Source: Ascochyta rabiei
Lineage: Eukaryota > Ascomycota > Dothideomycetes > Pleosporales > Didymellaceae
Length of the DNA: 64,000 bases
Direction of reading: 5' to 3'
Assembly: GCF_004011695.2 (NCBI RefSeq)
Contig: NC_082406.1
Coordinates: 930,001 to 994,000, forward strand
The position numbers and the translations under genes are program-made. Position 1 is the first letter of the stretch, and every line of letters starts with the position of its first letter. Below are positions 1-10,735 of the stretch, piece by piece. The notes under the pieces are model-generated. The model did not search any database. It saw only the letters and a program-made list of their open reading frames with translations, and was not told where the DNA came from.

Positions 1-778
1 CGTACGTCTCGTTAGGACTCTGGATACCGAAAAGCTGCGTCTCGTACAGAAAGTGGTTCATCACAAAGAGACGACCTGAAGAAGCGACGGTGGATGTGGT
101 GAGTCCGGTCGGGCGGCTAGGTGTGCAGGAGTAGTTGCTTGGGTTCACGTTCTCGTAACTGTTCTCGAAGGTGTAGGTGAATTGGTCCATAAGGAAGGGA
201 TACTGTGGCGATGCTTCACTGAGCGAGGCAACAAAGGTCATCAAGCGCGTACCATTGCCGATCAGGTTATCAAGTGTAGGCCATGTTGTGGGGATGCTGG
301 TAGAGGCCGGTGTGTAAGCGTATTCTGAGATGCCAGAGGAGTTGAATTGTGAGCCTAGGTCGGAGGCAGTCGCGGAGTCGGAGTTAACGATGAGGACCGT
401 GACGACATCATTCTGGTTCTTGTCCATCCATGTTTTGATTGTTGAGAGCCAGGATTCGAGAGTACCGGCGTCGAGGAGATCGCAGGAGCTGTGGCAGAGA
501 TGCCATTCATTTGCACCGGTTCCGTTGTTGTTCTTGTGCACTTGCGCGGAGAGAAATCGCACGCCGGCATCCAGTTGGGTTGTTGTGTCGTAGTAATGGT
601 TACCTGAAGTGGAGAAGGATGTGTTCTTGTTACGCAGGAAGGGCGAATCGTGCGCTCCGAGTTGTGTGATGTTGTTGTAAGCTCTCGAGCACAATGATGG
701 CGAGTTGTTGCATGCTGTTTGTGCGGTGGCAGTCGAGTAGAGGAGGGCGGACGCCGCCACTATACTTCTGAAGAACAT
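1..778 (-). CDS. Secreted PI-PLC-like phosphodiesterase, 5' part only
   Basis: The gene runs off the left edge of the window, so only the N-terminal 259 or so codons are visible, all in one open exon. The start ATG at 778-776 opens a hydrophobic signal peptide (FFRSIVAASALLYSTATA), followed by a mature protein beginning TACNNSPSLC. The segment LGAHDSPF resembles the first catalytic-His loop of the PI-PLC X-type TIM barrel, and LDAGVRFLSAQVH followed by WHLCHSSCDLLDAG resembles the substrate-strand and second-His region. N-glycosylation sequons (NIT, NTS, NGT, NSS, NYS) fit an extracellular protein. In this fungal family the proteins are annotated as PLC-like phosphodiesterases of unproven substrate. 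The C-terminus and any GPI signal lie outside the window. The family call is from motif recognition only. Confidence 0.75.
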   Translation of the reverse strand, partial: MFFRSIVAASALLYSTATAQTACNNSPSLCSRAYNNITQLGAHDSPFLRNKNTSFSTSGNHYYDTTTQLDAGVRFLSAQVHKNNNGTGANEWHLCHSSCDLLDAGTLESWLSTIKTWMDKNQNDVVTVLIVNSDSATASDLGSQFNSSGISEYAYTPASTSIPTTWPTLDNLIGNGTRLMTFVASLSEASPQYPFLMDQFTYTFENSYENVNPSNYSCTPSRPTGLTTSTVASSGRLFVMNHFLYETQLFGIQSPNETY

Positions 779-3028
779 ATTGTGTGGAAACAAGGTGGAC
801 GTTCTGGGATTTGAACGATTTTGAGCAGCAGTAATATTGCTTGACGGAGATTGGAGAGCAAAGAATTCGTCAGCTACAAATGGAGTCCGAAAGCGACAGT
901 GATTGTGTTTGTTCGTTAATCACAAACCTCACAAAGAGCGAAATAAATCAAAAGCGTCAATGGCCAGGGCAGGCGCTATGTTATAACAAGCAGCGTCTCA
1001 GTGCACATACCGGTGGCACTATCGTCAGCATGGCTGTGGCATGCGTACCGCAGTCAAATAGTGGAGCCAGTCGTCTTGCACACCACACATGCACAGCCCC
1101 AGAGCCGCGAAGAAGTTTCAGGCGGCGTCGTCAGCATGCCGGCCGAGCACGCCGCGACGCGTCCGAAACGTGGGACATTATGCGATTTTCGAAATTCGCT
1201 GGCTGGTTGACAGCACTCAAACGGCCCAGCAACGGCGCCTTGTCATCCGGAAGGTTGGAGTGTGGATGCAGTGTGGTTGGCGTGATGACTGAAGTGATGT
1301 CAATCGGTGGAGTTTGTGTGGACCCTGAGGCGGGTGTCTGTTTTTAGAGTGGCTGAATCCGCGTGGATTTGGCGCCGATCAGTACCACAACGCTACGGAG
1401 GCGTTGGAGGCGTCATCTTGCCTCTGCTCATCAAACATAGGAACTGTCATAAAGAGAAGCCTCACCTGCTTGAAAACGTGCCACCGGTTCGTTGTGTGAG
1501 GGATTTCTCGCCGCGTTGGTCCACCTAGATCGACTTTTTATCGATCGTCGTGACCCCAGCCTCCACTTCTCTAGGCTACACGTCAGCACTTCTGTTCGAC
1601 GGTCATTCTGGTTTTCACGCCGCATATGCTTGTAAAAGTAGGCGTTTGCTTGCATATCGCTTGTGGTCTTCGTTATTCGGTTCATGTTATTGCCCAACAA
1701 GTCGAGCGATGAGGATTAATTGGAGAAGCTGTTCAGCTGACATCCAAACAACGCCCAATCTCCGCGAGAATGCAGCTACGTAAATCAAAGCTCGCCTCTA
1801 GCATTTGAAAATCAGTTCCCGCCCAGGTACGATAGTGTCACTCTCATGTCGTGCCTGCTTACCCCAGTTACAGTTCAGCCTTCAATCAGTCTGCACCTGG
1901 TCAGGAGACGTGGAGCAGAGCAGCGAGATTTCAACCTGCCGCAATATTACCAAATCGTCCCGATATCCACGTTCAAAGCAATGGATCTACTTAGAGTATT
2001 TTAACGCGCCTCTTCTACAACAATTTTGCCTTCACGTTGTCGACGCGAACTAGTCGCCACCGCAGTCCCTCGTCCTATTTTAGTACAGCCTTACCTACCT
2101 TTGCGGTCTTCTGCAGGTCACTCGCATGGTACCCTTCCAGCTCGATCGCTTGCGGTTTATCCTGTAGATAAAAAAGCGACAGATCAGATGACTCCCAGAC
2201 CTAGTTCGGTTGGTGCCATGGGCTATTGAGACCGTTATTTCAATTTGCCAAAGAACTGTGTGAACTAGCAGGGTGGTAGAGGAATAAGTCATGACCAGTC
2301 GAAATGTGTACATAAGGTCATCTGTCATGCGGATCTATTGGCAGTAGTCGGCGAGGCGGACCAGTTTCTTGCGTTGTCTGTGAAGCTTTCACATACGGAA
2401 TCCGCGCGATGTCCCTTCCGGTCTGCGTTGAAAAGGTAATGATGCTCGTTCTGTACCCTCAGCAGTATTGACAGGGAAAGGGGCCGAATCTGTAGAATCT
2501 GGCCCCACCGCCTTCTTCTGACGTTTGGAAGTATTTTGAGTATCCTCTACAAGAACATGGTCCTAACGAACATGGTCCGTGCGAATAGCAGAAGGACCAG
2601 CAGTCTGCATGTTTGCTGCGTTAGCAACAATCGAGGATATGTAAGGTCCTGAATGGTGTCGTGCCATGTAGGATGTGGAAAGGCTCATTACAAAGGGCAT
2701 CTTCAGCTTACTAGTACCAAGCACGTCTGAGCCTTCATGAGTATCTAAGCCAAGCGGGTAAATACAAGGACATGTGCAAGCAGTTATACAAATGGATTCT
2801 TGTTACCGGTCAGACGCAGAATATGACCACCCGTGTATCACTCCAGCCTCAAAGTTTGTCCCTGCCACCCATGCACGCCACACCTCCTTCACCATACTGT
2901 CTTGTCGTACTTCGAAGATATCTTTCCATGATGGTATTAGAGCTTTTGCACCAAACCCTGTTAGTATACGGTTATTTATACTATTGAGCACACGATATCG
3001 ACTCAAATATAATACAGTGACACAAAAA
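779..3028. other. Intergenic, no gene seen
   Basis: About 2.2 kb between the divergent start of the phosphodiesterase and the 3' end of the GH47 gene. Several short open frames occur (for example 841-1347, plus strand), but none has a recognisable domain, signal peptide or consistent splice pattern. I see no repeat or RNA gene here. Confidence 0.5.
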
Positions 3029-5002
3029 CTATCTATCAAGGGGTATCCGAAACGGATGCGCTTCCGTGTTGAATACAAAGTCATCCAAACTGACTAGACT
3101 CGGGTCGCTGAAAATTAGGTAAAAGTACTTGAGCGTCTCCGCCATCCAGAAGCTCTCCATGCTGTCTTCTTTCTCTGGCGGATTCTTCATGACATCTCGG
3201 ATCGCGGCGTTAGCAAACTCTGTCTGAGTGCTGTTCTCAATCGCCTGGAACATGTCCCATGCTATGTCTTGATAGCGGCGCTCGCCTGTAATACGGTACA
3301 TGTAGAAGACGGACTCAATTGTCTCCGGTCGGAGAATGTATCGGCCATCTGGGACGCTGCTGAAGGGATCTGATTCCGATTTTGAGCTGGGTTTCGAGAC
3401 GTACTCGCATTCGGACAATGTCGGACAGGCCTCTAGTGTATAAAGCTCCGGCATGATGCCGTTGGGTGCATTTTTGTATGCCCAAGCGCAACCGTCGGTA
3501 AGTCTGCGACCAGTCTCGAGATGGGTGTGGTTTTCGAATATTTGCCCACCAAGAGCTAGCATTCCTCCTGCAAAACAGATCAAATGCTGTCCGATGTTAT
3601 CTTTCTTCCCATCGTTGTTGCCAGTCGCAACCAGTATATCAGCCTTGTCTTCCACCATTGGCCGAAACAGCGTGTGTTCAATTGCCGTCGCCATCGAATA
3701 TTCGTACATTTTACGATACTGTGCTCCCACAGTACCTTTTCCGCTTAGCAGTTGATACATCTTGGGGAGATACTCGTACGTTGAATCAGCCATGGCGCCC
3801 AAGGTGAACCCCGAACTCCCCGTCAGGTCAGGCTTCGACATATCCACCACAACCGGCCACATGCCTGGAAGCTTTGTTTTTCCCTGCTGGCTGTCCAATA
3901 CGTCGGTTACCCTTGATATAGCATCAAAGTAACGCATATCTCCAGTAAGCTGCGAGAGGCGGCTGAACTCCAAGCCTGCTGAGGAATGCTCCGCTATCAG
4001 TCCTGATTGCATCGGTAGCTGCTCTTCTCCAGCGGCAGCTTTTACTGTATTCCATCTAGAGACTGGCATTCTGTTCGATGTGTCGAATGAGGCATACGCC
4101 ATATCAGCGACCTCAAGAGCCTTCCTGAGCAGACGCGAGTCGTGGCAACCGGAAATGTCGTATGCACCTATGAAGCCACCTAGGTACCGTATGATGATCT
4201 CAAACATGTTCACATCGCCGGAACCGCTTGGACTAAAGTCAATTTGTAGGGCAGCGTCAACTGCTTCTGCGAACTCGGCCTCCATGCCCATGATCCAGAG
4301 AGTGTCTAGGCTGTCAACTAGTGTTGCCCCCCATCCTCCAAAAGTGGTTCTGGCGCTCCCTGAAATAGGAGTGAGCTCGTCTTGAGTCCATGCTCTGTCT
4401 CTGTACGACTGCCAGCCTCTTTTGAAGACCCTTTTCACTGCGGTCTGGCGCCTCACAATCTCAGCCTTGGCTTCCGATGTTGGAGACTCAAAGGTATGCT
4501 GGATAGGCTTTTTGGGTACGGACTCTTCTGAGGGCAACTGAACATATTTGTCGACCGGATGGTGCACAGGAATAGCTCTCCAGTCGAAACGGTCCTGAGT
4601 GTCGGGTTGTAAAGCTGTACTAGGCGGAACCGTTGGGCAAGCATGTGAACTTGCGATGTTGGACTCGGAGCACGCCGCCATCCCAGGGCGTGTTTCTGTT
4701 GCTGAAGAGCAACTCTCATGATTGAGTGTAGGGTGTGTTGAATTCCGAGTTGGGAGCGCGAATTGAGTGGACAATGTGGTTACGATGATGACAAAGATGC
4801 CGACTGTTGCAAGAACAAACGCATACCGCCATCTCTTGATAAACATGGTTGTGGTAGAAATGTCAGGTGCAGTCATCTGCGACTGTAAAGATTTGAGGTT
4901 TGGAGATGCTTGGAGGACTGAACAGCGACGCCTCTCACTTGGCGCGTCTAACTTTAGCCGCCAGGTACAGCTGTCGGACTCAGTGGTACGGTGGAAGGTC
5001 AC
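3029..5002 (-). CDS. GH47 class I alpha-1,2-mannosidase (type II membrane)
   Basis: A single-exon gene of up to 657 residues. GH47 enzymes trim alpha-1,2-linked mannose from N-glycans in the ER/Golgi using an inverting, Ca-dependent mechanism. Hallmarks run in order: FGGWGATLVDSLDTLWIMGM, the AEHSSAGLEFSRLSQLTGD region, GFTLGAMADSTYEYLPKMY, CFAGGMLALGG, LRPETIESVFYMYRITG, SMESFWMAETLKYFYLIF, and FNTEAHPF near the end, whose Thr is the usual calcium ligand. The one N-terminal membrane anchor (YAFVLATVGIFVIIVTTLS) starts about six residues after Met53. Three in-frame starts are possible: Met1 (5002), Met43 (4876) and Met53 (4846). Met43 or Met53 would give a typical short cytoplasmic tail, so the first 42-52 residues may be untranslated leader. 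Length and motif set suggest a full, active enzyme. Confidence 0.93.
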   Translation of the reverse strand: MTFHRTTESDSCTWRLKLDAPSERRRCSVLQASPNLKSLQSQMTAPDISTTTMFIKRWRYAFVLATVGIFVIIVTTLSTQFALPTRNSTHPTLNHESCSSATETRPGMAACSESNIASSHACPTVPPSTALQPDTQDRFDWRAIPVHHPVDKYVQLPSEESVPKKPIQHTFESPTSEAKAEIVRRQTAVKRVFKRGWQSYRDRAWTQDELTPISGSARTTFGGWGATLVDSLDTLWIMGMEAEFAEAVDAALQIDFSPSGSGDVNMFEIIIRYLGGFIGAYDISGCHDSRLLRKALEVADMAYASFDTSNRMPVSRWNTVKAAAGEEQLPMQSGLIAEHSSAGLEFSRLSQLTGDMRYFDAISRVTDVLDSQQGKTKLPGMWPVVVDMSKPDLTGSSGFTLGAMADSTYEYLPKMYQLLSGKGTVGAQYRKMYEYSMATAIEHTLFRPMVEDKADILVATGNNDGKKDNIGQHLICFAGGMLALGGQIFENHTHLETGRRLTDGCAWAYKNAPNGIMPELYTLEACPTLSECEYVSKPSSKSESDPFSSVPDGRYILRPETIESVFYMYRITGERRYQDIAWDMFQAIENSTQTEFANAAIRDVMKNPPEKEDSMESFWMAETLKYFYLIFSDPSLVSLDDFVFNTEAHPFRIPLDR

Positions 5003-5871
5003 AGCCGGCGCACGCGCCTCCTAATGTAATGCAGCGAAGATAGCACATAAAGACCCCTGCTGTTGTTGGTGTGTGGGACATCGTTGTGGAGAATCGGGCC
5101 AATCACGCGATGGTATGTATACGGCGTAGTCGACATGAGACGGGTGAACTACAATCCCACCGAAGGCCTCATCCAGTAAGATAGCCTCGAGCGTGTACCA
5201 CTTCTACGATGAAACCTGTTGAGTAAAGGGCAATCTCTCGTCCCTGGGTCGACTTGCTACGTCGAAAGTCACCGATTCAATAGGTATTTTTTTAATCTAG
5301 TCATAATTGACAGTGTTCTCTGAAGTTAGAACTGATTCCTGGTCATGAACCTCAACAGAGGAATAGCACCACCTCTCACATTTTCTTACGTAGAATCACT
5401 CAATGATGTCGTTTGATTGACTGCTTGCTTTTTTCCACTGCTGCCCTGGCTATGCATAAGCGCTCACGAGATCCTGGTAGAAAGCGCTGCACGGGATAGC
5501 GGAGCGCCATGCATGCATGCATCGACTCGGCCAATGAAGGCAACGCCTAGGGCCGTACTCTTACACCGAAGGATGAGAACATAGCGTGTACTACATATCC
5601 GCGCGAGGCGCTAATCTCAAATAAACCTAGCTTGAAGCAAAATGCTCTTGTAGGATCTAGACTATGACAGGAACGGCCACTTCAAACTCCTCACAATAAG
5701 CCCCAGTAGAGATTGGTCAGAGTTTGAAAGACCTAAGCCGCCTGACATTAGTAGAGCTAGAAACCCTTCACTGCCATGGGAGCCTTTTGTGTATAGCAAG
5801 GTCGCGGTCTTTCAATCACACTCATTGCGCTGTCGTTACGATACAGTCTTGGTACTGGCTCGTTAATCACG
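5003..5871. other. Intergenic (divergent promoter region)
   Basis: This lies between the divergently transcribed GH47 and surface-protein genes and so should carry both promoters. It contains a short ATGC-type repeat (CATGCATGCATGCATC near 5510). No coding exon is supported. Confidence 0.4.
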
Positions 5872-6971
5872 ATGCGCTTAATTCTTATATTCTTCTTATC
5901 AATTGCATATTCACCCTTTCTGGCACTGTGTCAGTCTGTACAGGAAGATTGGACTGCACCTACACTTCCGGACCGGACCTCTAGCGCGCAAGTAGGCACC
6001 TCGTACACAATCAGCTGGAATTCAAACTTGAAGAGCTGGTTTCCCACATACTGTGCTGCGTGTGACGCTGCAAAAGTCGACCTCTGGGTCACCAGTTTTA
6101 GCAGCTATGAATACACTTACAAGATTGCATGTGAGTGCAGTGCGTTCGTCGAGTATGGATACGACAAGGCAAGGAAATCTGACATGACTTGTAGCTGGCA
6201 TCAATGTAGTTGCAACATCCTCGTATCGATGGAATGTCGATATAGATACATCTGCACTACTAGCAAGCCCTGATTGGGTATTTCGTTTTGTCCCTTCTGG
6301 AGCGGCAGCCAACAACAGACAGCAAATCTCGTCGGCTGGCTTCAACATCACTGCTCCAGCAGAGGCATCTCGATTTGCCAGCGCAACCTCTACAAAAGCG
6401 AGTAGGTTTTCTGGGCCATTAATGAGAGGGCGGACCTTGTACTAAGAGGCTTGTAGGTATCACCTCTCCAGCGAGAGATACATCCGGATCCGTCGAAGCA
6501 CCTACATCGTCTGCTGTGGCTACTTCTCAATCGAACAGTAGGACTCTAAGCCGCCATGTGCGGGTGTCGTGCTAATATCATTGTCCAGCAATAGCAACAA
6601 ATCCAACGACCATGCCACCAGCAATAACAAATTCAACCCCTGCACCATCCTCAGCACCGCAAAGCAAAGCATGGATAGCCGGTGTGATCATCGGACCCAT
6701 CGTCGGTATCGCTCTAGGCGCCAGTCTCCTCTGGCTCTTGATACGGCGGAAACGAAAACAGCGAGCTGAACATCATTACCAGGGGAACCTGGGATACGAA
6801 CCCGAGTACCACCCAGCAGCTTTCCCCAGGAATACAAACGCAACGGACAAGAACACTGTGCTAGTTGGTCACGCACCCATGTCGCCGCACGTCTCAGAGC
6901 TGCCGCCCGATTCTCAGCCGCGGCATTTACAAGCAGGATATCAAGCAGAACTGCCAGCGCCACTGCAATAA
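5872..6971 (+). CDS. Single-pass cell-surface protein, Kre9/Knh1-like ectodomain
   Basis: I join exons 5872-6130, 6195-6401, 6457-6537 and 6589-6971 into a 309-residue protein. The introns are 64, 55 and 51 bp, with donors GTGAGT, GTAGGT and GTAGGA, and the frame is continuous only with these joins. Order of parts: signal peptide (LILIFFLSIAYSPFLALC), an Ig-like ectodomain with VGTSYTISWNS, then YKIASGINVVATSSYRW and WVFRFVPSG, then SAGFNIT, matching the pattern of the fungal Kre9/Knh1 N-terminal-like domain. A Ser/Thr/Pro-rich stalk follows, then one membrane helix (WIAGVIIGPIVGIALGASLLWLLI) and a basic stop (RRKRKQR) leading into a roughly 80-residue cytoplasmic tail with tyrosines and prolines. 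The layout resembles fungal wall-sensing or wall-anchored membrane proteins; a signalling role is inference. Confidence 0.72.
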
Positions 6972-8041
6972 TAGTAGACAGAGCCTCAATAATAGGCGCA
7001 GTACCGTAATGAGCTGTTTGGTAGGTCTATTTCTCAAGTCTGTATATTTCGGAGTAATTATCCTTAGATAGGATAGGCGGATAGACAGGAATTCTTCGTA
7101 GTCTACACGTAACATCTGTATATCTACTATCCTGTCATTGTTTGATTACTTGAAACTCTGATCCGGCATCTTGTCTGTATCCGCCCGTACTTCTGCTCTC
7201 TCTATCAATTGCACCACCTCCCCACCTATCCACTTGCAACAGCAGTTACTTGCTGCTCCTGCTAAAGTAAAAATCTTAGGTTAAACAAGTTCTCCCACAC
7301 CCTTTTCTGAAAAGAGCAGAGCTTTAGCAGAGAGGGAGAGTTAGTAAAGAAAAGGCCTGAGAATAGGTGTGAGAAAGAAAGAATCATAACCCTACCATCA
7401 AAAAGGAATTTCACTCTTGGAAAAAAAAAAAAAAAAAACTGGAATCTGCTTATCAAAACTCCAATATTAGGTATAAAGCCAGACCTATCAGTAGTGAGCA
7501 GCTGTGCTTATTCGATTACAAGAGCTTACTCTCTGAACCAACCTCGATGAACGATACCCTCATTGATGTACAACACCCCTACTAACTACAATACATCTTA
7601 CGCCTGCACGTAGACGTGCCAGTATTGCGAACTACTCGTCTACTTGCTACGATTCACATCACGTCTCCCACCGCGTAGTCATCAACATTAATACTCCGGA
7701 TCCCAAAGATGTACAAAACCCATCCAAGTCTCACCTAAATATTTGTAAATGTTCTTAAATCTCCTGTGTGCAGTAATGGTGGCAAGTGGTAAAGCAAGAA
7801 CTCATTAATTGTTGCCGTACAGAAACAAAAATAACACCTCCAAGTACCGCACCCAAGTACAAGACTAGCTACTATCTACCCACTTCGGTCATGTTCTTCG
7901 GTGTACGGTGATTGGATGGATTCTAAAGTGTGAAGCGTGAAGGATCTAGATAGGTTCAAGCAGAAGACGCCCGCTAATCCAAAGTACAATGCAGCAAAGA
8001 GAAGAAGAAAACGAACTCAGGTTTAAGCAGCACCGTACCGT
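6972..8041. other. Intergenic with poly-A tract
   Basis: The 1.07 kb between two convergent genes holds a run of 18 A at 7421-7438 and generally AT-rich sequence. It is probably 3' untranslated sequence of both neighbours. No coding exon is supported. Confidence 0.45.
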
Positions 8042-9704
8042 CTAATGCCCGCTCGCGCCAAAAACAAGATTGATACCCAAACAAGTGATCATGACCAAGA
8101 GTCCATACACAGCTAGACCCAGCGCTGCATTGCGAAGGAGTCCGCGTCTCCAGTCGCGGTTCTCGTTGCCCTCTCTACTCGCGCCTCCTTCTACGCCAGA
8201 CACGAATTCATTCTCGTCGTCCTCGTCCTTGACTAGGCGCTGGTGATGCGGCGAGTCTGGGTCGGAGATCTTGTAGTAGAACAGGCCGGGTAAGATGAAA
8301 GAAATGGTCGTTGAGCCGGTGCTGCCGACGTAGGCTAGCACGAGGGAGAGTGAAGAGACGGTCATGGCGGTGACGAAAGACAGGACGATGAGGATAGTCG
8401 TCACGATGGCAAATCGCATGTCGCTCATCTCGACCTTGGGTTTTGCGGCTTCATTGCCGACGAGCGAGTGGCGTGTAGGACTGCCTTCGCGGCTCGAGGG
8501 CGAGCGGCGGCGTGGGCGCCATTTTGCACATGCGTCAAGACTGGCGCGGCAGGGATGGATCTGCAGCGGATAGGAAAACATGACTAAAATGACAATGGCG
8601 AAACGACCGATGGTGGCTGCAGCGGCGGTGGGGTACATGCTCACAATGTTGCCTTTGATGTTGTCGCCGTAAGACAGGTAGCCCGTGATGCCGGTGAGGA
8701 TGTAGAGAGCACAGGCGCCGCCGATGGATGCGCCGATAACGGTGGTGGTGCGGAAGTGCGAGTTGTTGGCGATCTCGTTGAGGATGGAGAACATGTTCTG
8801 GTGGCATGTGTACGCGAAGACAATGACGGGGAAGGCAGCAAGGGCACTGACAGGACCAGCCCATTCAAAGACTCGGACGGTGCCGCGCGAGGCAAGCGTG
8901 TCACCTTTGAGGTAGTGGGCCACAACCAGGATGACGAGGTAGGCGATGGAGAAGAGAGCGATGATGGAGGTGTATTTGAGCGAATCGAGACGGCGCAGGA
9001 AGGAGAGAGGGATGACAATGAGCCTGGACGTGTCAGTGTGCGAGAGAGGGAGGGAGGGAGAGAAGGGTAGGGTGGGCGTACATGAACGCTGTGATCCAGA
9101 ACTGCCTGTCGACGAGGAAAGTGACATCCTTAGCGCTGGGCACGAAGCCCACGACTACGCCGGGCATGAGGTCGCCGATGATGATCAGATAGCTCACTGC
9201 CACGCCAAAGCACTTGATAGCGATGGCGGCGTCGAAGAGAATCGAGGCATTTGGGTAGGTCAGCTGAGACAACGCCGCAAAGGAGACGTGACCGCGGTCG
9301 ATGTATCGTGCGCAGCGGGTCTGGAGGTAGAGACCGAAAGCTGCGGTGAAGCCAGCCCAGGCTATGACGAAGATACCGAGGAAGATGCCCATCTTGGAGA
9401 GGGCCGAGGGCATGGCGAGGAGGCCCGCGCCAAGGACTAAGCATGGTCAATGTCGTGTATCTTGGTCTTGTCACAGTGTTGGACGCTCGTACTGGTGTTG
9501 GCCAGATTGATAACGCTGGATATCCACGACGCCTGGCCCCGGTGGCCGACATCCTTCTTCCCACGCCCGCGCCTGCAGTCGTCAGTACCTGCATACACAT
9601 GTCTCCCGGCCATGGCGCGCCTACCGTCGCCCTCGCAGCGACCCCGTGCTCGCGGACATGGGATCGTCGTGTGGCTCGGATGCGATCGCGGAGTAGTTAG
9701 CCAT
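8042..9704 (-). CDS. AAAP-family amino acid transporter (vacuolar AVT5/6/7-like)
   Basis: I join 9704-9625, 9572-9493, 9436-9082 and 9023-8042 into a 498-residue protein; introns are 52, 56 and 58 bp. The first helix carries the family signature SSVINLANTILGAGLLAMPSAL, which is restored only when the second intron is removed (ACC-A|TC-CTT). About 11 hydrophobic segments follow, including FPVIVFAYTCHQNMFSILNEI, a conserved cytosolic-side motif of eukaryotic AAAP permeases, and SMYPTAAAATIGRFAIVILVMFSYPLQIHPCRASLD. A hydrophilic loop rich in Arg/Ser follows RASLDACAKW, and the protein ends FGASGH. Yeast relatives Avt5-Avt7 act at the vacuolar membrane, Avt6 and Avt7 as exporters; direction and substrate cannot be read here. 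It shares a 256-bp upstream region with the divergent gene starting at 9961. Confidence 0.88.
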
Positions 9705-9960
9705 GCTCTCCGTCAGTATTGCGCGCGTCGTCGCACAGTCATGCGGTAGGGAGTAGAGGTGCCACGGAGAAGGGAAGTGAGGCGCAGATAAGCGAGTGTA
9801 ATGCGAGGTGCGGACAGGCAACAAGCAACGGCCATGTCGAAATCCCCGGCCTCGCTGACGTTGAACTTCCCGGTCGCAATCCGAGCCAAGTGGGCCCACG
9901 CGCCAAGGGGCACGCGATCGCGTTCACATGCCGAACTAAGACAACACACCCACGGACACC
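9705..9960. promoter_or_regulatory. Shared divergent promoter, transporter / RO-10-like gene
   Basis: Only 256 bp separate the two divergent start codons (9704 minus, 9961 plus), so both promoters and both 5' leaders must fit here. No obvious TATA box is seen. Assignment rests on gene arrangement alone. Confidence 0.5.
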
Positions 9961-10735
9961 ATGGACGAGTACGACGAGGCGGTGCTGTTCACGTACGGCC
10001 TGCTGGAATCGCGGCTGGAGCGCTTGGGCTACCTGCTGAGCGGGCCCAAGAAGCCGGCCGAGGAGAAGCAGCAGACGATCCCGGACCGCATCCACCGCAT
10101 CGAGCAGTCGCTGCAGCAGCTGGCGGGGCACACGGCGTTGCTGGACCATGTGAACGAGCTGTGTATGGGCTGTCATGGGCACAAGAAAGAAAGCAGCGCT
10201 GATGACGGCAGTGACCAAGCACAAAGACGTCCTCACACCTCCACGCCCCACCGCAGAAGACACCGTCCCTCTCTCGACTTCCCAAAAGTCTCTCCTTGTG
10301 GTTGAGCGCGCGACCTCCTTCGCGACTATCGCCTCTCAGCTCAAAGCCCTCGATGACCAGCAAATACCCACCACAGACGGCTTTGTCAAGCTTGCCAAGC
10401 TGCGTCCGCGCATCGCCGAAGCAGAGCAGCGGCATCTGCAGCAGGCGCTGAAGATTGCTGAGCTACGGAGACGAAGCGGGCTGCTGGTGCAGAGAGATAA
10501 GCAGGTGCATTGGGTGGCAGCAGGTAAATCCTGGGCAGGACATCAGGAGAGGCTCGTCAAGAGCTACAAGGCGCTGCAGAGGGAGGAGTTTCGCAGGAGG
10601 TCTGAGAAGGAGGGGAGTGAGGGCAGCGAAGGGAGTGAGGGGAGAGAGGGCAGTGAAGGGAGTGAGGGCAAAGAGGAAGGGAGTGAGGGGAGTGAGGGGA
10701 GTGAGGGGAGTGGTGAGAAAGTGAGCGAGCTGTGA
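9961..10735 (+). CDS. Coiled-coil protein, RO-10/dynactin p24-like
   Basis: Exons 9961-10162 and 10212-10735 give a 241-residue protein; the 49-bp intron (GTATGG ... GGCAG) restores DHVNELLTKHKDVLTP. The N-terminal 60 residues (DEAVLFTYGLLESRLERLGYLL, then IHRIEQSLQQLAGHTALLDHVNELL) form a heptad-like helix, and a second helical region runs through the middle (LRPRIAEAEQRHLQQALKIAELRRRSGLLVQ). This resembles the fungal nuclear-distribution protein RO-10, a small subunit of the dynactin arm needed for dynein-driven nuclear movement; I recognise it from overall pattern, not from a catalytic motif. The last 40 residues are a low-complexity EGS/EGSEGS tail encoded by a GAGGGGAGT-type minisatellite, unlike the rest of the protein and likely to vary in length between strains. 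Confidence 0.6.
10600..10712 (+). repeat. GAGGGGAGTGAGGG-type minisatellite inside a coding region
   Basis: Imperfect purine-rich units (GAGGGGAGT, GAGGGCAGCGAAGGGAGT) repeat through the 3' end of the RO-10-like gene and encode alternating Glu-Gly-Ser. The last four units (GGGAGTGAG) are nearly identical. Confidence 0.7.

Noticed and set aside
841..1347. 168-codon open frame on the plus strand
   Set aside because: It begins with TTG, has odd composition, no domain or signal peptide, and sits in what should be the divergent promoter of the phosphodiesterase.
8946..9440. 164-codon plus-strand frame, Glu/Asp-rich
   Set aside because: It is the antisense shadow of the amino acid transporter, whose minus-strand exons carry clear membrane motifs.
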